From the NCBI RefSeq assembly GCF_932526225.1, contig NC_064035.1, forward strand, positions 14,868,469 through 14,932,468: DNA of 64,000 nucleotides. Direction: 5' to 3'. The stretch comes from Nematostella vectensis (taxonomy: Eukaryota > Cnidaria > Anthozoa > Actiniaria > Edwardsiidae). The position numbers and the translations under genes were made by a program. Of the stretch, positions 27,001 through 42,000 are shown one piece after another. Below the pieces are notes generated by a model that saw only the letters and a list, made by a program, of their open reading frames with translations, did no database searches and had not been told where the DNA came from. Position 1 is the stretch's first letter. Each line of letters begins with the position of its first letter.

Positions 27001-30000
27001 CATACAGACCTCCATCCTCCTGTCTGATCTTGCGGATCGTCAGAGACGCCATGCCGTCTGATGTCAAGGTAGAGCTATACCTATTACAATCTGTGATCTT
27101 GGTTGTACCGCGGTACCAGTCAACTCGAGGCGGTGGAAATCCTGTCACTAACAGAACAAAGCGAGCCTCTCCGCCTTCAAACGCTTCTATTTTCTTCAGC
27201 TTTTCATTTATCTCAGGCTTGGAGTAGCCTTCGTTCACGTTCAGGCTAGCAGATGATGCCACAGTGCCGAGATCGTTACGTAATACACACTTGAAGACAC
27301 CTGCGTCAGAGATGTTGGTTTGTCTCAGCAACAGTATGACGACTCGGCCATCGGAGTACGTCCGAAGTCGATGGTCTCGTGTGACTGGTCTGTCGTCTCT
27401 GTACCATTCTACTACAGGGACAGGAACACCAGTGATTTCGCCAATAAATCTCGTGGTGTCTCCTTCTAAAATGTCGATATGCTGAAGTGGTGCAGTAAAG
27501 GCCGGAGCGACCCACTGTTCTGCAGGAACTTGAGCTGGAATTTCACAAGGAGCTCAGTCAATAAACAGTTTAATCAAATAGTGAACGCATCTGTGAAACC
27601 GAAAAAATGATGCACGGGGAAGACTTGCCGTTGAACTTGACGATGAAAAAAATGACAGAATGACCTCCATTAAAGAACGACATCCAGAAAACGTGGTGGC
27701 GTGATGGTGCATTGCGATGACGATATATTTAACACGATCGAAAAAAAGCAACGAGATTCCGGTACGAATGAAATAGTTCTGGTTCGACTGGCGGTTTTGG
27801 TAAGAAGTTCGAAAACTATTTGATATGGCGAAAAGAATCGGGTTATTAAAGAATTATATGATTCGCTAGCGGTTGTGGTAAGAAGTTATGACTAAAGAAT
27901 CGGATGTGATGACCGGATTGTGTCGAGTATCAATTATTGTGGTATCATGGAACGTGATCCTCTAGGCAAAAGACGGCGTCCATGGAATGATTAAATGGAT
28001 GAAGCATTTTCTCCCTCCTGCAACACGACAATATGATCTTGTGAGTAACCTGATATTATAGGGTTGGATAGAGACATGAATCATTGCCGAGGTAGACAAA
28101 ACAGTGGCATTGTTTCTGGATTATGATGCTCGCCTTTGAATTAGCTATGAGATTCTAACTATAGTACCTTGAATGTTAAGCACGAAGTCTCTGTGTGCAG
28201 TACCATTGCTGTTGGTAGCCTCACATCGATAGCGTCCAGAGTGTTCATGCTTCGCGGACGGTATCCACACGTAATGCGTGTCCCCGCTCGTCGATACAGT
28301 CAAGGCCTTACTGGTGTGAAGTAGTTTACCCTCTTTGTACCACTTCACAGAAGGTCTTGGTAGACCCTTGACAACAGTACTCAGCTCAACCTCACGGCCT
28401 TCGACGCCAACTACTTGTTCCAGGGTCTCACGGTCGGGGAATTCTGGAGCAACTGTCTTCTCCATTACCTCCAAGTAGCCAAGGAATGTCGTCTTGCCAG
28501 CCTTATTAGATGCTACGAACTTATAAGTGCCGGAATCACTCAACTGAACCTCTTTGATAATGAGAGTATATATTCCATCTTCCTCCTTCATTGTGTAGCG
28601 ATCGCGGCTTCGAAGCGTGATCTCGTCTTTGTACCAGCAGATTTTGGGTTTTGGGGTTGCCTTCATAGTGACCTCAAACCTTGCCTCGCCACCTACTGTT
28701 GCAAAGAGCTCCTTCATATTATCAGACAGGCGTGGTCGTTGCGTCTTTCCACCTACGACAAGTTCTGCACTGCTTGATGCCCAGCCTGAATTGTTCTTCA
28801 AGGTACACTTGTACATACCACTGTCTGCGTGATTGGCGTTATGGATAGATAGCGTAGAGTGCTCGCCGTCATACCAGGTAGTGACACGCTCGTCCGATTC
28901 CATAGACACACCATCTCTTGTCCACTCGATTTCTGGCTCTGGGTAACCCGTAACCTTACAGCTGAATTTGACGACGTCGCCTTCTCTAGCGTTCTGTGGA
29001 AGGAGCTGTTTTAAGAAGGCTGGGGCTTTCGGTGCTGCCTCAGGAGCTGAACACAAAGAAAAAAATATGTGGGTGGGGGATCAATCAATATTTGCTTTCT
29101 CCATCGGCCATCGGTACCCATATACTGACTGGCTGTCACACCATTTGACAGCTCTTCCGCAGCAAGGTATCTTAGGATATTGACCCCGATATCGGACGCA
29201 AGAGCGCGTGCACAATCAAGTAAACGTTGTTTGTTTGCGCGCATAAGAAAACACCCCGTTTTACACGTTTCAATCCAGAAGCAAGGAAATAACATGATGT
29301 ATTATCCTTTGTTACCCATACCTTGAATTTGGACGTCGAACTTCGCCGAGGTATTTCCTAGTTTACTAGTCGCTTCACACGAGTACGTCCCTGCATGCTC
29401 AGATTTAGTAAATAAGATGATAAGATGGTAGACATCACCGCACGACCTGATCTGCACATTCCTGGATGTCAGGATCTTATTGCCATCCTTGTACCATACG
29501 ACGCTCGGCTTAGGCTTGCCTCTGATAGTCACATTCAAATTCAGCTGATTACCACGGGTGATAGTTATGGGTCCTGTTGCTGTCATCTCAGCAACTTTCG
29601 GAGCCAATGGTTTATCCTTTACAACGACCTCAGCTCGCGAAGTGGAACTGCCAGCCTGGTTGGTAGCGACTACCTTGTATGATCCCGTGTCGTCTTTCTG
29701 GACGCCTGTGATCGTGAGCGAGTAGGCTCCATCTCCCTCGGAGATCTGGTACTTTGGTCCATGTGCGAGCTTGATGGAGCCGCGATACCACTCGACGTGT
29801 GGCGGTGGATGGCTTTTAACATGGATCTCAAAGCGGATATTGCTCCCCTCCTCGCCTTGTGCATCGCGGATTTTCCGTGTGATGACAGGTTTAACTATCT
29901 GCCCATGATCGACTTCCTCTTTAGGAACAGCTACAAAACACAGAATGACAAAACAGTATTTTAGTGATGAATTAAAATGATGTTCTGGTTTCATAATCCA

Positions 30001-33000
30001 AAAATTAAGGTAATGGTGGTAAGAAAAACGGGTAGCTTGGTGCTCTAAGTGTTAAAGTTATTTTAACATCAGAGTTACAGTTGTGGGGCATAACTAAACC
30101 ATGTTCCAAAAGATACTTGCTTACCTCAATTGAAATACTAAACAAAAAAAGATTTAGATTGAGTGGCAGGATTATTTGTGGTAATGGTGTCAAAAAGTGG
30201 AAGACTAGAATAAGAGATACGGCACTCTTTTTACCAACCTATGTTTTACATACCTTGAACATCGAGAATACAGCTCCTAAAACATTTCCCCAGCTTACTG
30301 CGCGCTTCACACATATATGTTCCCGCGTCTTCAGAAGTCAGACTGAAGATGTTCAGGTAGTGAGTATCCCCTCTAGATCTTGTGTCCATTCGTGTGGTAT
30401 CAGAGAGCAGAGTTCCATCCTTGTACCAGATCACTTCCGGTCGAGGATTGCCTCTGACTGTAAACGTGATATTGGCAACTCCCTCTGAGCGCACAACCTT
30501 GACATACTCTCCTTCCTCGTCAATAAACTCCGGGCCAAACTCCCTCTCATGGATTATAAGGTTAAGCACTGCACCTCCAATACCGCACTCATTTGTACCG
30601 ATAACCTTATATGGTCCAGTGTCATTCGTGGTACAGTTCCTGATGACAAGAGTGCTGGTATCTTCAGTCTCAGAGATTGTGTACCGATCGTTGTTGGTCA
30701 ACTGTACATTGTCACGGAACCACTCAACCTTAGGCATAGGACACCCGAACTTGATTACCTCTAATCTAACCTCGGTGCCCTCCACTGCATCAATATCAGT
30801 CATCTTTTCTGCTACCTCTGGTTTTGTGAGTGCTCTGTTAACTGATAGATCGGCCATCGACGAGGCTGTTCCTAAGTCATTTAAGATTGTGCATCTGTAT
30901 AGACCCGCATCTTCTAGCGTTGTACGCCTCACGATCAATCTTATAACTTTTCCATCAAAATACGATCGCACTAAGTGGTCATGTTTGACTGGTTTGTCGT
31001 TCTTGAACCACTCAACCTTTGGTAATGGTGTACCAGTTATTTCTACCTCAAGCGCAGTCGATTCTCCTTCTGTGACCGTCGTTGGCGTAAGTTCAATAAC
31101 GAAACTCGGCGCCGACCAGTCCTCCTCCGGAACATGGCCTTGAACAAGAGAAACAAGCAAATTTGGATACCTTTCACAACAGAGGTAAATACAAAGTAAT
31201 AAAACAAAAACTTCAATTACCTTCAACGTCGAGGTTGAATAACATTGATGCTTCGCCATGTTCATTGGTCGCTACACACTTGTATAGTCCCCCATCTTTA
31301 ACAGATGGCCTTGCAAATCGTAGGAAATAGACATTATCGCGTGAGCCGACATCTAAACCGTCAGCATCAGTGGCAACATCCTCGTCATCTTTGTACCAGG
31401 CTACCTCGGGCTTAGGACTTCCACGTACCACAGCACCTAGTTCCACTTCAGAATCTTGTCTGGTGACAACGGGTACGGCACCTTGACCCTCGTCCTCTGG
31501 GAAGAATGGTGCAAACTCTTCCGCTTCCACTACTAACTGGCTGCGGCAAGTTTCTTTACCAACAGCGTTGGAAAGGATGCACATGTAGGTTCCGCTATCA
31601 TCACGCCCTACATTTTCGATTGTTAGGTTGTACAAATCCCCTTCCTCGCTGATGTGGAAGCGCCCCCTGTTGATCAACCTCGTTATGTCCTTATACCAGA
31701 CAATCTTTGGTCTGGGGAAACCTTTAACACGCACGCTGAAACTCGCCTCTCCACCAAAAACAGTTGTCACCTCTCGTAGACGCTCCACAAAAGTCGGCTT
31801 CATTCGGCAGTGACTTACGTTGAGATCCGCTGTTGACGTCGCAGAGCCATTGTCATTCACAGCAAGGCATTTATAAACGCCAGTGTCCTGTAAGGTTGCT
31901 TTGGTAATAGCTAGTTTGTGAACGGGTCCGTCTGATGAGGTTATAATACGCGAGTCCCTGGATACTGGTTGGTCATTCATGAACCACTGAATGCGTGGTG
32001 CGGGTGATCCGGACACTTCACAGCGAAACTCGGCGGATTCGTCTTCTGTTACATCAAGAGAACGTAAGGCGGACTTGAATCCTGGAGCCAAAGCACTCTT
32101 GCAAACATCTAAAAATGATAAAAAAAATATCGCTTAAATTAACAAATATGTTGCTGTCGCTATAATATAAATTTCAGATATTAAACAAGACATCGTAAAT
32201 GTGGTGTTTTTTGTAAACAATGGACAATTATACAATCCCTATATTTAGCAAGGTCTTAACTGTTAAGAAGTTTATGTAAAAAGCCATAGTGTCATTTTCA
32301 TTTGATTTTTTGTTGACGTGCATCAAGTCCGATATCCGATACCACACTAAAATTTCTTTGATACCGGATAATGCGGCATATCAAACGCACTGTGTAACAA
32401 GCTTGAATCAGCACGATTTGTTATTACCTTCGATATGGATGTCAAATAGCTGGGAGGTTGTTTCTTTCTCGCTAGTAGTTTCGCACTTGTAAATGCCACT
32501 GTCCTCAAAAGACGCGGAAGGGACTACGACATAATACCTCTCTCCGACAGACCGGAGGTTAACACGTCTCGAGTCTTCCAGACGGATACCGTCCTTATAC
32601 CATATGACCTGCTTTGGATGTGCCGGCACGATGGCCTTGACGCTTACCATCTGTCCCTTCCTAAATGTCAAGCGGCTGTGGCAACCTCCCTCCTCCAACT
32701 CGCGCGCGAAATGCTTGCCCTTCACTGTTAATTCCGCAAGTGTTGTCGCTTCTCCCAAATTATTAGAGGCCACTGCCCGGTAAGACCCCGAATCTTCTAG
32801 TTGAACGTCACTGATAATAAGGGAATATAGTCCTTCGTCTTCCATCCTTGCAGTCTTGTATCTTCCCCCGTCTGTTATCTTTTCTTCTCCGCGGAACCAT
32901 TCAACAATCGGAACTGGATATCCCGTCATCCGTGTATCCAACTGCACCTTCCAGCCTTCCACAGCGGTCACGTTTGCCATCTTCGAGGTTTGGGGTTTAC

Positions 33001-36000
33001 AGGCTTGAACTTCATTTCCCCTTCGAGGACGAACAGCTGGAAGAAAACATCGAAATGTTAAAATGCCAGAGCACTTCAAAGCTTTTTTCTATCACACTCG
33101 TACGAATACATGTAGAGTACTCCGCTCTACACCTATGATTGAACAACGTTTTTATGAACGTCAACACTTATATACAACATTATATATACAGTGGTTAACT
33201 GAGATGTTGGCGGGCTATCCGTAAAAAAATAATATAGAGATATCCTGTGTTTTTCTCAGTCTAAACAAAAGGTATCTATATATCATTATGTGTTTCAGCC
33301 AAAAAAAGTGAAATGTACGCAAAGATAAGGAGTTCTTCGTAAAAATGACGCAACATATATTCATTTTAGATAGCAATATAAGTGTCTTAGAGCTTCTTTA
33401 AATACCGTTTTTTGTGGTTATAAAATCTTCAAAGAATTTTGAAAATGCTTATTGTAATCGGTGGTTCAATTTATCACCTTTGACGTCCAGGGTGCAGCTC
33501 CGGAAGCATGTACCCAATCGACTACGCGCCTCGCACACATACGTCCCCGCGTCATCAGGCGTCAGGCCGAATATGTTCAAGTACTGCAGGCTGTCCCTAG
33601 ATCTCATATCCATACGACTTGTCTCGTATAACTGAACACCGTCTTTAAACCAGAACACCGCAGGCCTGGGATTACCAAGCACCATGAAGGTGATATTCGC
33701 AAAGCCGCGTTCTCGTACAATTTTCGACCATTTCCCATCTTCCTCGATAAATTCAGGCCCAAAGAGTCGTTCTTTCACAGTCAGGTCGATGAGAGCCCCT
33801 GTTCTTCCGTATTCGTTGGTAGCAATGATTTTGTACGCACCTGAGTCGTCACGACACAAGTCGCGGATAACTAGTGAATGAGAGTCATTGTCCTGTTTGA
33901 AATGATACCGTTCGCTTGGGAAGAGTTTGGTTTTGCCACGGAACCACTCGACCTCGGCTGCAGGTACACCACTAACTTGTACTGTTAGCTCCGATTCGCT
34001 TCCGTCGAATCCTTCAACGTCGCGGTATAGCTGAGTTATCGCAGGCTTACCGTATTCCTCCCTCACTGACAACTTAGCGGAAGACGTGGCGCTGCCTGAC
34101 TCGTTCTTTAGGACAACTTTGTACTGTCCTTGGTCTTCAAGTGTTATTTGCCCGATCAATAGCTTGACAACATGGCCGTCGAAGAAGGTTCGGATGCGAT
34201 GGTTAGAGCTGATTGGGTTGTCGTCTTTATACCATTGGATGGAGGGTAGAGGGACGCCAGATACGTGAGCTACAAACTTGGTGTAGTCACCTTCTGTCAC
34301 ACTCAAAGGGGAGAGCTCTGTCACAAAGATAGGGGATGACCATTTTTCCTTAGGAGCGATAGCTGAGAGAGAATAGCAGATGTTTAGAATATGCATTAAC
34401 AAACATGCAAAATCAGCAAAATTTCTTCCCATGAGCAAGAAATTCAAATCCATAATGTACGTTTTTCCATCGAAAACAAGCAATACTAATTATAACGAAA
34501 ATAAATTACATTAACTCGAACTTTGCTGTGGCACGCAATCTGACGACTGAAATAGAACCATACTACACCACTACAATATCGAAAAACTACGACACTCTTT
34601 ATCTTCTGTTAGTGCGAATGAAGAATATCTGGCTACGCCTTGTATCCTAGGCTGTCCAAATCGTGCTTTGGAGAAATAAAAATGACAAAAGCCTTACCTG
34701 TAACATTCAAGTTGAATATTCTGTAAGCGCTTCCAAGGTCATTCGTAGCCACAAATTTATAAGTCCCTGAATCTGCTTGAGTAGTTTTTAGGAGATCTAG
34801 ATTAAAGTATTCCCCACGAGCCCTCAAGTGCAGATTGTTGGTGTTGCTGAGCAATTGTCCGTCTTTGAACCACTCTACAGTCGGAGCTGGCTTTCCTCTT
34901 ACATTGGCCATCATAGACACCTCGCAGCCTTCTCTGACAACAATGGGTTCCGGCATCTCGCTCCCGGCAACAATCGGTGCAAAGTCCTGTTTGGTGACAT
35001 CAAGATGGCAGTGTGCTGTAACTTTACCTGCGTCGTTAGTTGCTATACATTTGTAGGTGCCTACATGGAGGTACTCCACGCCTCTGATGACTAGCGAGTA
35101 TAAGTCGCCGACTCTGCTGATTTCGTACCTCCCTCTGCTCACGATTTTCGTGGATTCATGGAACCATGTGACCTTTGGCTGCGGGAATCCTTCAACGCGA
35201 ACAGTAAACTTTGCATCTGTTCCGTCGACTGCATCAACATCTCGAGGCTTCTCGATTATTCGTGGCGTAATACTCGCTCTATTGACGACGATAACTGCGC
35301 TACTAGAAGTCGATCCCTCCTGGTTTGTTGCAGTACATCTATACGCTCCACGGTCTTGGATATTAACAGTTTCGAAGATGAGAGTGCAAGTGTTTCCAAC
35401 GACGGAGGATCTCACACGGTCATTGTTAGTTATAAGCTGGTCGTCTTTGAACCACTCAACAGTAGGTTCAGGTTTACCAAACATTTTGCACGTCAGCTTG
35501 GCGGAATCTCCCTCATCAACATCAAGTGAATTCAGGTGACTTAGGAATTTTGGAGTAACCCTGCTTCCGTCGGGAACTGCAACAAAATATCAATATATCA
35601 ATTTGAGCTTCTAACAAAGGTTTTTTTAAAAATAATATCTTAGCTGTTGCCTAGCAGTTGAAGTTTCTAGTAATCATTAGAAAACTTGAGCAAAGTACCT
35701 TTTCTTCGGATTTCATTTTTAGGTTTGCATCGATCTCGTTCTTGTTTTTGGATAGACTGAGACGTATTGCGGACATACCTCCAACTTTAACGTCAAACGT
35801 CTTAGACGATGTCCCTAAAGTAGACACTCCCTCGCACTTGTACAAGCCCGAATCCTCTGGGGCCGCAGATGGGATGACTAGGTAGTAGTGATCACCTCTG
35901 GAACGGATGTCTATACGCTTCGTGTCCTGGAGAAGTTCTCCGTCTTTGTACCACGACACTTCTAGTCTAGGTTTGCTTTTGATTACTACGTCCATGTTGA

Positions 36001-39000
36001 TCTCTTGCCCTTCAGGGACGTTCAGCTCCTGACGATCCTCGTGCCCGGGGATTTCAGGAGCATATTGTTTGTCTTTCACGTCAAGGTTAATACGGCAAGC
36101 TGATGAGCCAGCCTATACATAAAGACAATTATAGAGTCATTAGAGATTTTAGGAAAGGCGTGGAATTCACGAAAGAAGTTTGATAAACAATACTGCATCG
36201 ACAAAATCTCGAATATTGATAAAAGATAGTAACCATATTTTTTATATATTTTTTTATCTCTTGGAGTCTCACCGAGTTTGTGGCCAGGCACTTGTAAGTG
36301 CCGATATCGTCTTTGGTTACGTCATTGACGATCAGCGAGTATAGGCCGTCCTCCTTGGTCTGAGCGATTTTGTACTTGTCGCTGTCGTGTAGTTTGATCG
36401 TTCCTCGATACCACTCGACATGAGGATAGGGGTAGCCTGTGATGCGTGTCTGAAACTGCACCTTCCAGCCCTCTACCGCTTGCACATCATTATCGGCCTG
36501 GGCGATCAGAGGCTTCGAGATCTTCTTTTCTTCTGGTCCAGCCATCGATGGTACTTTACGACAGGGAAAACTAATATTAGCAAAACTGTATCATAATACA
36601 CGAATTACCGTCAATGCTCGTTTTAGCGCACAACTTCCATCAAGCGCCCTGCCCTTTAAAATATTACCAAGAATAACCGAGCGACCTTTAAAATTAAACG
36701 GCCTTTAAAATTAACATTTTACTACTATTTTATCACGGAAAAAGGTGATATTGAACCAATAATGCTGATTTTTTAAATAAGCGCATCACTTCGAGTTATG
36801 TCCCCTTCCGACCCTTAAAACAGGAAAGCGCCCAGAGCGCTTAAACGAGAATTTACTGAAAACGAATAATAGCAGGATGTTACTACTAGTCACGACAAGC
36901 GTTAATATTTTTTAAAAAAAAGAGCCTAACACTGCAACACACCTTTTATTTCAAGTGTACAGCTCCTTATTGCCGTACCAATGCGACTGCGTGCCTCACA
37001 GACATAGTTTCCTGCATCTTCAAGGGTAAGACCGTAGATGTTGACATAATGCAGATCACCCCTAGACCTGATATCCATTCGCGTCGTATCATACAGCAAG
37101 ATGCCGTCCCTGTACCAAACTACATGTGGCCTCGGATTTCCTTTCAAAGTGAAGCTGATATTGACGAATCCGCCGGCCTTGGCAACTTTATTCCATACTC
37201 CTTCCTCCTCCAAGAACTCGGGACCAAAGAGCCGTTCTTTGACTGTCAGATCTACAACGGACCCGGTGGAGCCATGCTCGTTGGTTGCAATGATCTTATA
37301 TGGACCCGTATCCTCCATATGTAGATTTGATATTACAAGCGTATACAAGTTATCTGTTTGTTCCAAGCGGTATCTCTCCCCATCACAGAGCTTAGCACTT
37401 CCGAGAAACCACTCCACAGTTGGTCGAGGAACTCCGGCAACATGAGCTTCCAGCCTGGCTTCGCTGCATTCAAACGAGTCTACGAATTTAATCTTAGGCA
37501 CGACTTGTGGACTCGCAGATTTTTTAGACACAATAAGGTTAGCACTGGAGGACACTGTACCCACATCATTACGAAGGACACATTTATATACGCCTTGGTC
37601 ATCCAGACCTGTCTTTCTGAACACAAGCATACAGACTCTTCCGTCAAAGTAAGTTCTAAAGCGATCCTCGTGCTTGATTGGCGTATCGTCTTTGAACCAT
37701 TCAACTGTCGGTATCGGCTCGCCGGACACATTAACAACGAACTTGGTCTTTTCCCCTTCTAGTGTTTCCAGTGGCCTTAGCTTGGAGGAGAACGCCGGTA
37801 GCGACCATTTGTCCTTTGGTTTAGGTACTGTTGACAAAAAAGGTAAAGGTATATGCAACAACGTAGTCATAAACATAGCGGAACCCCGTCCGCTCAATAA
37901 CAAGACATGTTCTGCACGTTTCAAGGTTGCTATACTTCCCAATATTCTATAAGCCCACAACGGGTTCAACTGTATTTATATTAAAAGGACATTGTAGTCA
38001 ATTGTACTGGAAATAATAGGATAGATCGTTGTGTATGTAAAAACAATAACCCTAACAAATCCCCAACGTAAAAATCTTCAACAAAATGTTCTCTGGAGAA
38101 TAATGATTTAATTCCATTAGCCACGACATACATACCTTTGACTGAAAGGTCAAATGTTCGGGATGATCTGCCGTTAGTGCTGCTTGCGACGCACTTATAG
38201 CTGCCCTCGTCCTCCGGTGTCACATGATATATGACAAGGTAGTGGCTATTGCCACATGACCTGACTCCCATGCGTCTACTATCGTACAGGAACTTGTCGT
38301 CTTTGAACCACTCAACAACAGCCTTGGGTCTTCCACGTACGCTTACCATCATCTGTGCCTCCTCGCCTTCATTCACTATCACAGGCTTTGGTGATTCTTC
38401 CTCGTCAAATTCCGGTCCGAAGTCCCTGGCGATGACATCAAGCATCGCACGAGTACTGGCCTTGCCGGCGAGGTTTTGTGCAACGCATTTGTAAATGCCG
38501 TCATCGTCAGCGTTAAGGTCACTAACTATCAACGAGTGTTTACCTTGTTCTTCGTTTGACATAAGCTGGTATCTTCTTCCTTCAGAGATCCCGGAAGGTC
38601 CCTTGAACCATTCGACGGTAGGGGAAGGGTGTCCGGTAACTTCAATATCGAAACGCGCCTCCTTTCCCTCATAAGCCTTCATATCGTGGAGTTTGTGGGT
38701 GATAAGAGGACGCATATTTCTTCTGCTGACAGTCAGAGCAGCTGAGCTTGATACCGTCCCCGCGGCGTTACTTGCAATACATTCATAAGTCCCTGCATCG
38801 TCATGGGAAACTTGCCAGATCGATAAATACGCTACGATGCCGTCATAGTCCGTTCTCAGACGTCCATCACTTTCCACAGGCTTTCCGTTTTTCGTCCACT
38901 TGATTTGGGGTTTTGGTTTGCCGCTTACATGACAGATAAGCTTTGAGTCAAATTCTTCGATGGCTGCTATTGGGCGCAATTCAAGTGAGAAACTTGGGGC

Positions 39001-42000
39001 CTCTCCCTTAACCTTGGGGGCTGCGAAAAACAAAACAATCATTTCCTATAGCTTCTTGTAAAAGCGAATATGTGGACATACAAACTACGAATAATATAAC
39101 TGCAACGTACCCGTTACGTCGACCTCAAATGATCTATATGCCGCACCAATCCTATTACCCGCCTCACACGTGTATGTTCCTGCGTCCTCAGGCTTGAGGT
39201 TCAAGATTCCCAGGTAGTAAACATTCCCTCGGGACCGAATGTCAATCCTGCGCGTGTCATCAAGTGGCTCACCGTCCTTATACCAAGTGATGTGCGGAGT
39301 CGGAGATCCAGTGACGGTGAAACTCTTGTTCATTTCTTGACCTTGAGGGAGGGAAAACTTTTCTTGGGAAACCTTCTCGTCAAGGAACAATGGCGCTTGT
39401 TGTTTTTCCTTGATGTGCAACTCTCCGCGGATGGTTGTCTGTCCGGCTGGAGTGTGCACCACGCAGCGATATGTACCAGCATCCTCACCACAGACGTTTT
39501 CTACTATGAGAGACAAGGTCTGACCGTCGTCCGACTTCAGGATTTTGTATTTATCGCCGTCCCTCAACATATTAGTGCCTCTGAACCATTCGATATCGAT
39601 GATGTCACTCTTTTTGACAAGAACGTCACAGCGAGCTTTACCTCCGGAAACTCCCTCGAAGTCGAACTTATGTTTCACGGGAATAAGCTGTCCTGGGGCT
39701 CTAGTGTCAGTGGAATCCACAGACTTTGGTTCTGCATAAAGTGACACAATTAATCATTCAGTAAATGTTTATCAATATAAAATATCATTTTGAAGTTCTC
39801 ACCTTTGATTTCAATTGTGCAGCTCCTGAAGCTACTTCCTAGACGGTTGTGCGCCTCGCAGACGTAGGTTCCGGTATCTTCTGGACCAACAAAGAAAATG
39901 TTGCAATATTGAATGTCACCGCGGGATCTCATGTCCATACGGCTGGTATCATACAGCAGGATCCCATCCTTGTACCACGTGACAAACGGTCTAGGATTGC
40001 CCATCAGTGTGAAGGTAATATTTACAAAACCTCCCTTGCGCACGACTTTGGACCACTCACCGTCATCCTCCAGAAATTCAGGAGCGTACAATCGCTCATT
40101 CACAGTTAGATCTAATAAGGCCTGTGCTTTACCGTGCTCGTTTGAGGCCACGATTCTGTAATGTCCTGTCTGGTCAAGTTGTACTTTGGAGACAACCAAG
40201 GAGTATAACCCAATCTCTGGGTTGGACTCTATTCTATATTTTACTCCGTCAGTCAACCTCTCAGAACCGTAGAACCATTCAACTTCCGGGGTAGGGTGTC
40301 CCCGGATTCGTACATCAAAGCGAGCGTCGTTTCCCTCTACAATCACAAGGCCTGCAGGCTTTTCGATTATTTCTGGCCCCACTGTGCCTCTGTTAACGCC
40401 GACTAATGCCTTGGAGGATGCTTCCCCGCACTGGTTCTTGATAATGCACTCGTACATCCCTCCATCGCCGATTAACGCCTCGCGGAAGATCACCTTACAC
40501 GTTCTACCGTCGAACTGTGGTCGAACACGATGACCAAACAGTACAGGGTAATCGTCCTTCATCCATTGAATTGTTGGTAAAGGCTTCCCGGCTACCTCAC
40601 CGACCAGCACACCTGTTCCTCCTTCTTCCAATATAACAGGTTGAAGTTCGGATTTAAATGAGGGCGCTTCCCATTGCTCTTTCGGGACTAGAAGATAATA
40701 ATAATAATAAAATATTATTTATAGCCCTATTCAGTATCTAGAATTAATAATAATAAGGTAAGTAAGGATGAGCAGTATTATATAATTATTATAATAATAA
40801 TTCATACATGAAAGAAAATAGAAAAAAATGTCCATTTAGCGGGCCAATAATAACATGACATCATATATGTTAAAAAGGCGAGTCTTATGCGACTTAACTT
40901 TAAAAACATCCAAATACTGGGTGGCTCGCAAGCCATCAGGGAGGGCGTTACAGAGGATGTGGCCAGCGAAGGAGAATGGTCTTTTATCATAATTTTTAAG
41001 AGGACAGCGGTAATAGTATTATGCATTGAAGTCTTACCATCAACGTGTAAGTTGAAGTCTCGGGAGCACTTGCCCAATTTGTTGGAAGCTTCACAAGTGT
41101 ATGTGCCCGCATCCTCTGCACTGGCGCTGTAGGTTGCAAATGTGTAGATGTCTCCACGAGACCTGATCTCGAATCGTCTAACATCTCGTACCATCTCTCC
41201 ATCTTTATACCAAACGATAGTTGGCACAGGCTTGCCGCGTACACGAACCTTGAAATTGATGGCATCGCTTTCCTGGACAACGACAGGCTCTTTTAGCTCG
41301 TCATCGCCGTAGAATTCTGGTGCAAACTGCCGCTCTCGCACATCCAGATCGCCTCGAGATGTTATCTTTCCGCCTTCATTCGTTGCAACACATTTGTAAG
41401 TGCCAGTGTCAACCAGCTTTGTATCAGTTATGGTCAGCGAATAGCGATCGCCGTCTTCTGACAGATGGAATCTACTTTCATTCCGGACCTTGATAGAATT
41501 TCGGTACCATGTCACTTCAGGTCTTGGCAGGCCGCTAAATCGTACGTCAAAGCGTGCTTCAGTGCCCTCAACTGTTTGAACATCGTTCATCTTTTCGATA
41601 ACTTTGGGCTTGTTTGCCTTTTTGTCCACTTGAAGTTCGGCTGAAGAGAAAGCACTTCCGGCAGAATTAGTAAGTACGCAATTATATACTCCTTTGTCCT
41701 TACAGTCAGCCTCACTGAGGAAAAGAGAGCAGACGCGTCCATCAAAGTCCATTTTCCAGCGAGTATCGGCACGCAGTGGCTGGTTGTCCCTGTACCACTC
41801 GACAGTTGGACGAGGCATGCCAGCTACCTTGCACATCCAGCTTACATTGTCTCCCTCAGTCACAAACAGTGGTCGTAATTTAGATACAAATACTGGGGCC
41901 TCTTTTAAAGCTGCAGACATAACACGATAATAAAAATAAATTAGAGCTATATAGAGATAAATTAGTACCATTATACTGCATGCACCAAATCATTAAGTTA

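Larger units (their letters stand above)
26636..41910 (-). repeat. Zone II: eight-Ig super-repeat, four copies plus a partial fifth
   Basis: Exons 18-31 cycle as triad, W triad, BC pair. Coding lengths of the four full cycles are 2379, 2385, 2373 and 2382 bp. All four W exons inside them are exactly 885 bp and share the KxxWSxPxF-type lead, an A domain without B-strand cysteine, and a C domain with R(M)D.RSR.. and YVCEARS. The fifth cycle has only exons 30 and 31. Confidence 0.9.

Noticed and set aside
30382-31143. Long plus-strand open frame (253 codons)
   Set aside because: Exactly antisense to triad exon 28. Ser/Thr/Leu-rich antisense frames occur opposite most triads because of the codon usage of the sense strand.
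36273-36553. ATG in exon 23a as a translation start (MAGPEEKK)
   Set aside because: An acceptor in the correct phase lies nine bases upstream and the exon fits the BC unit of the octad; nothing promoter-like is seen.
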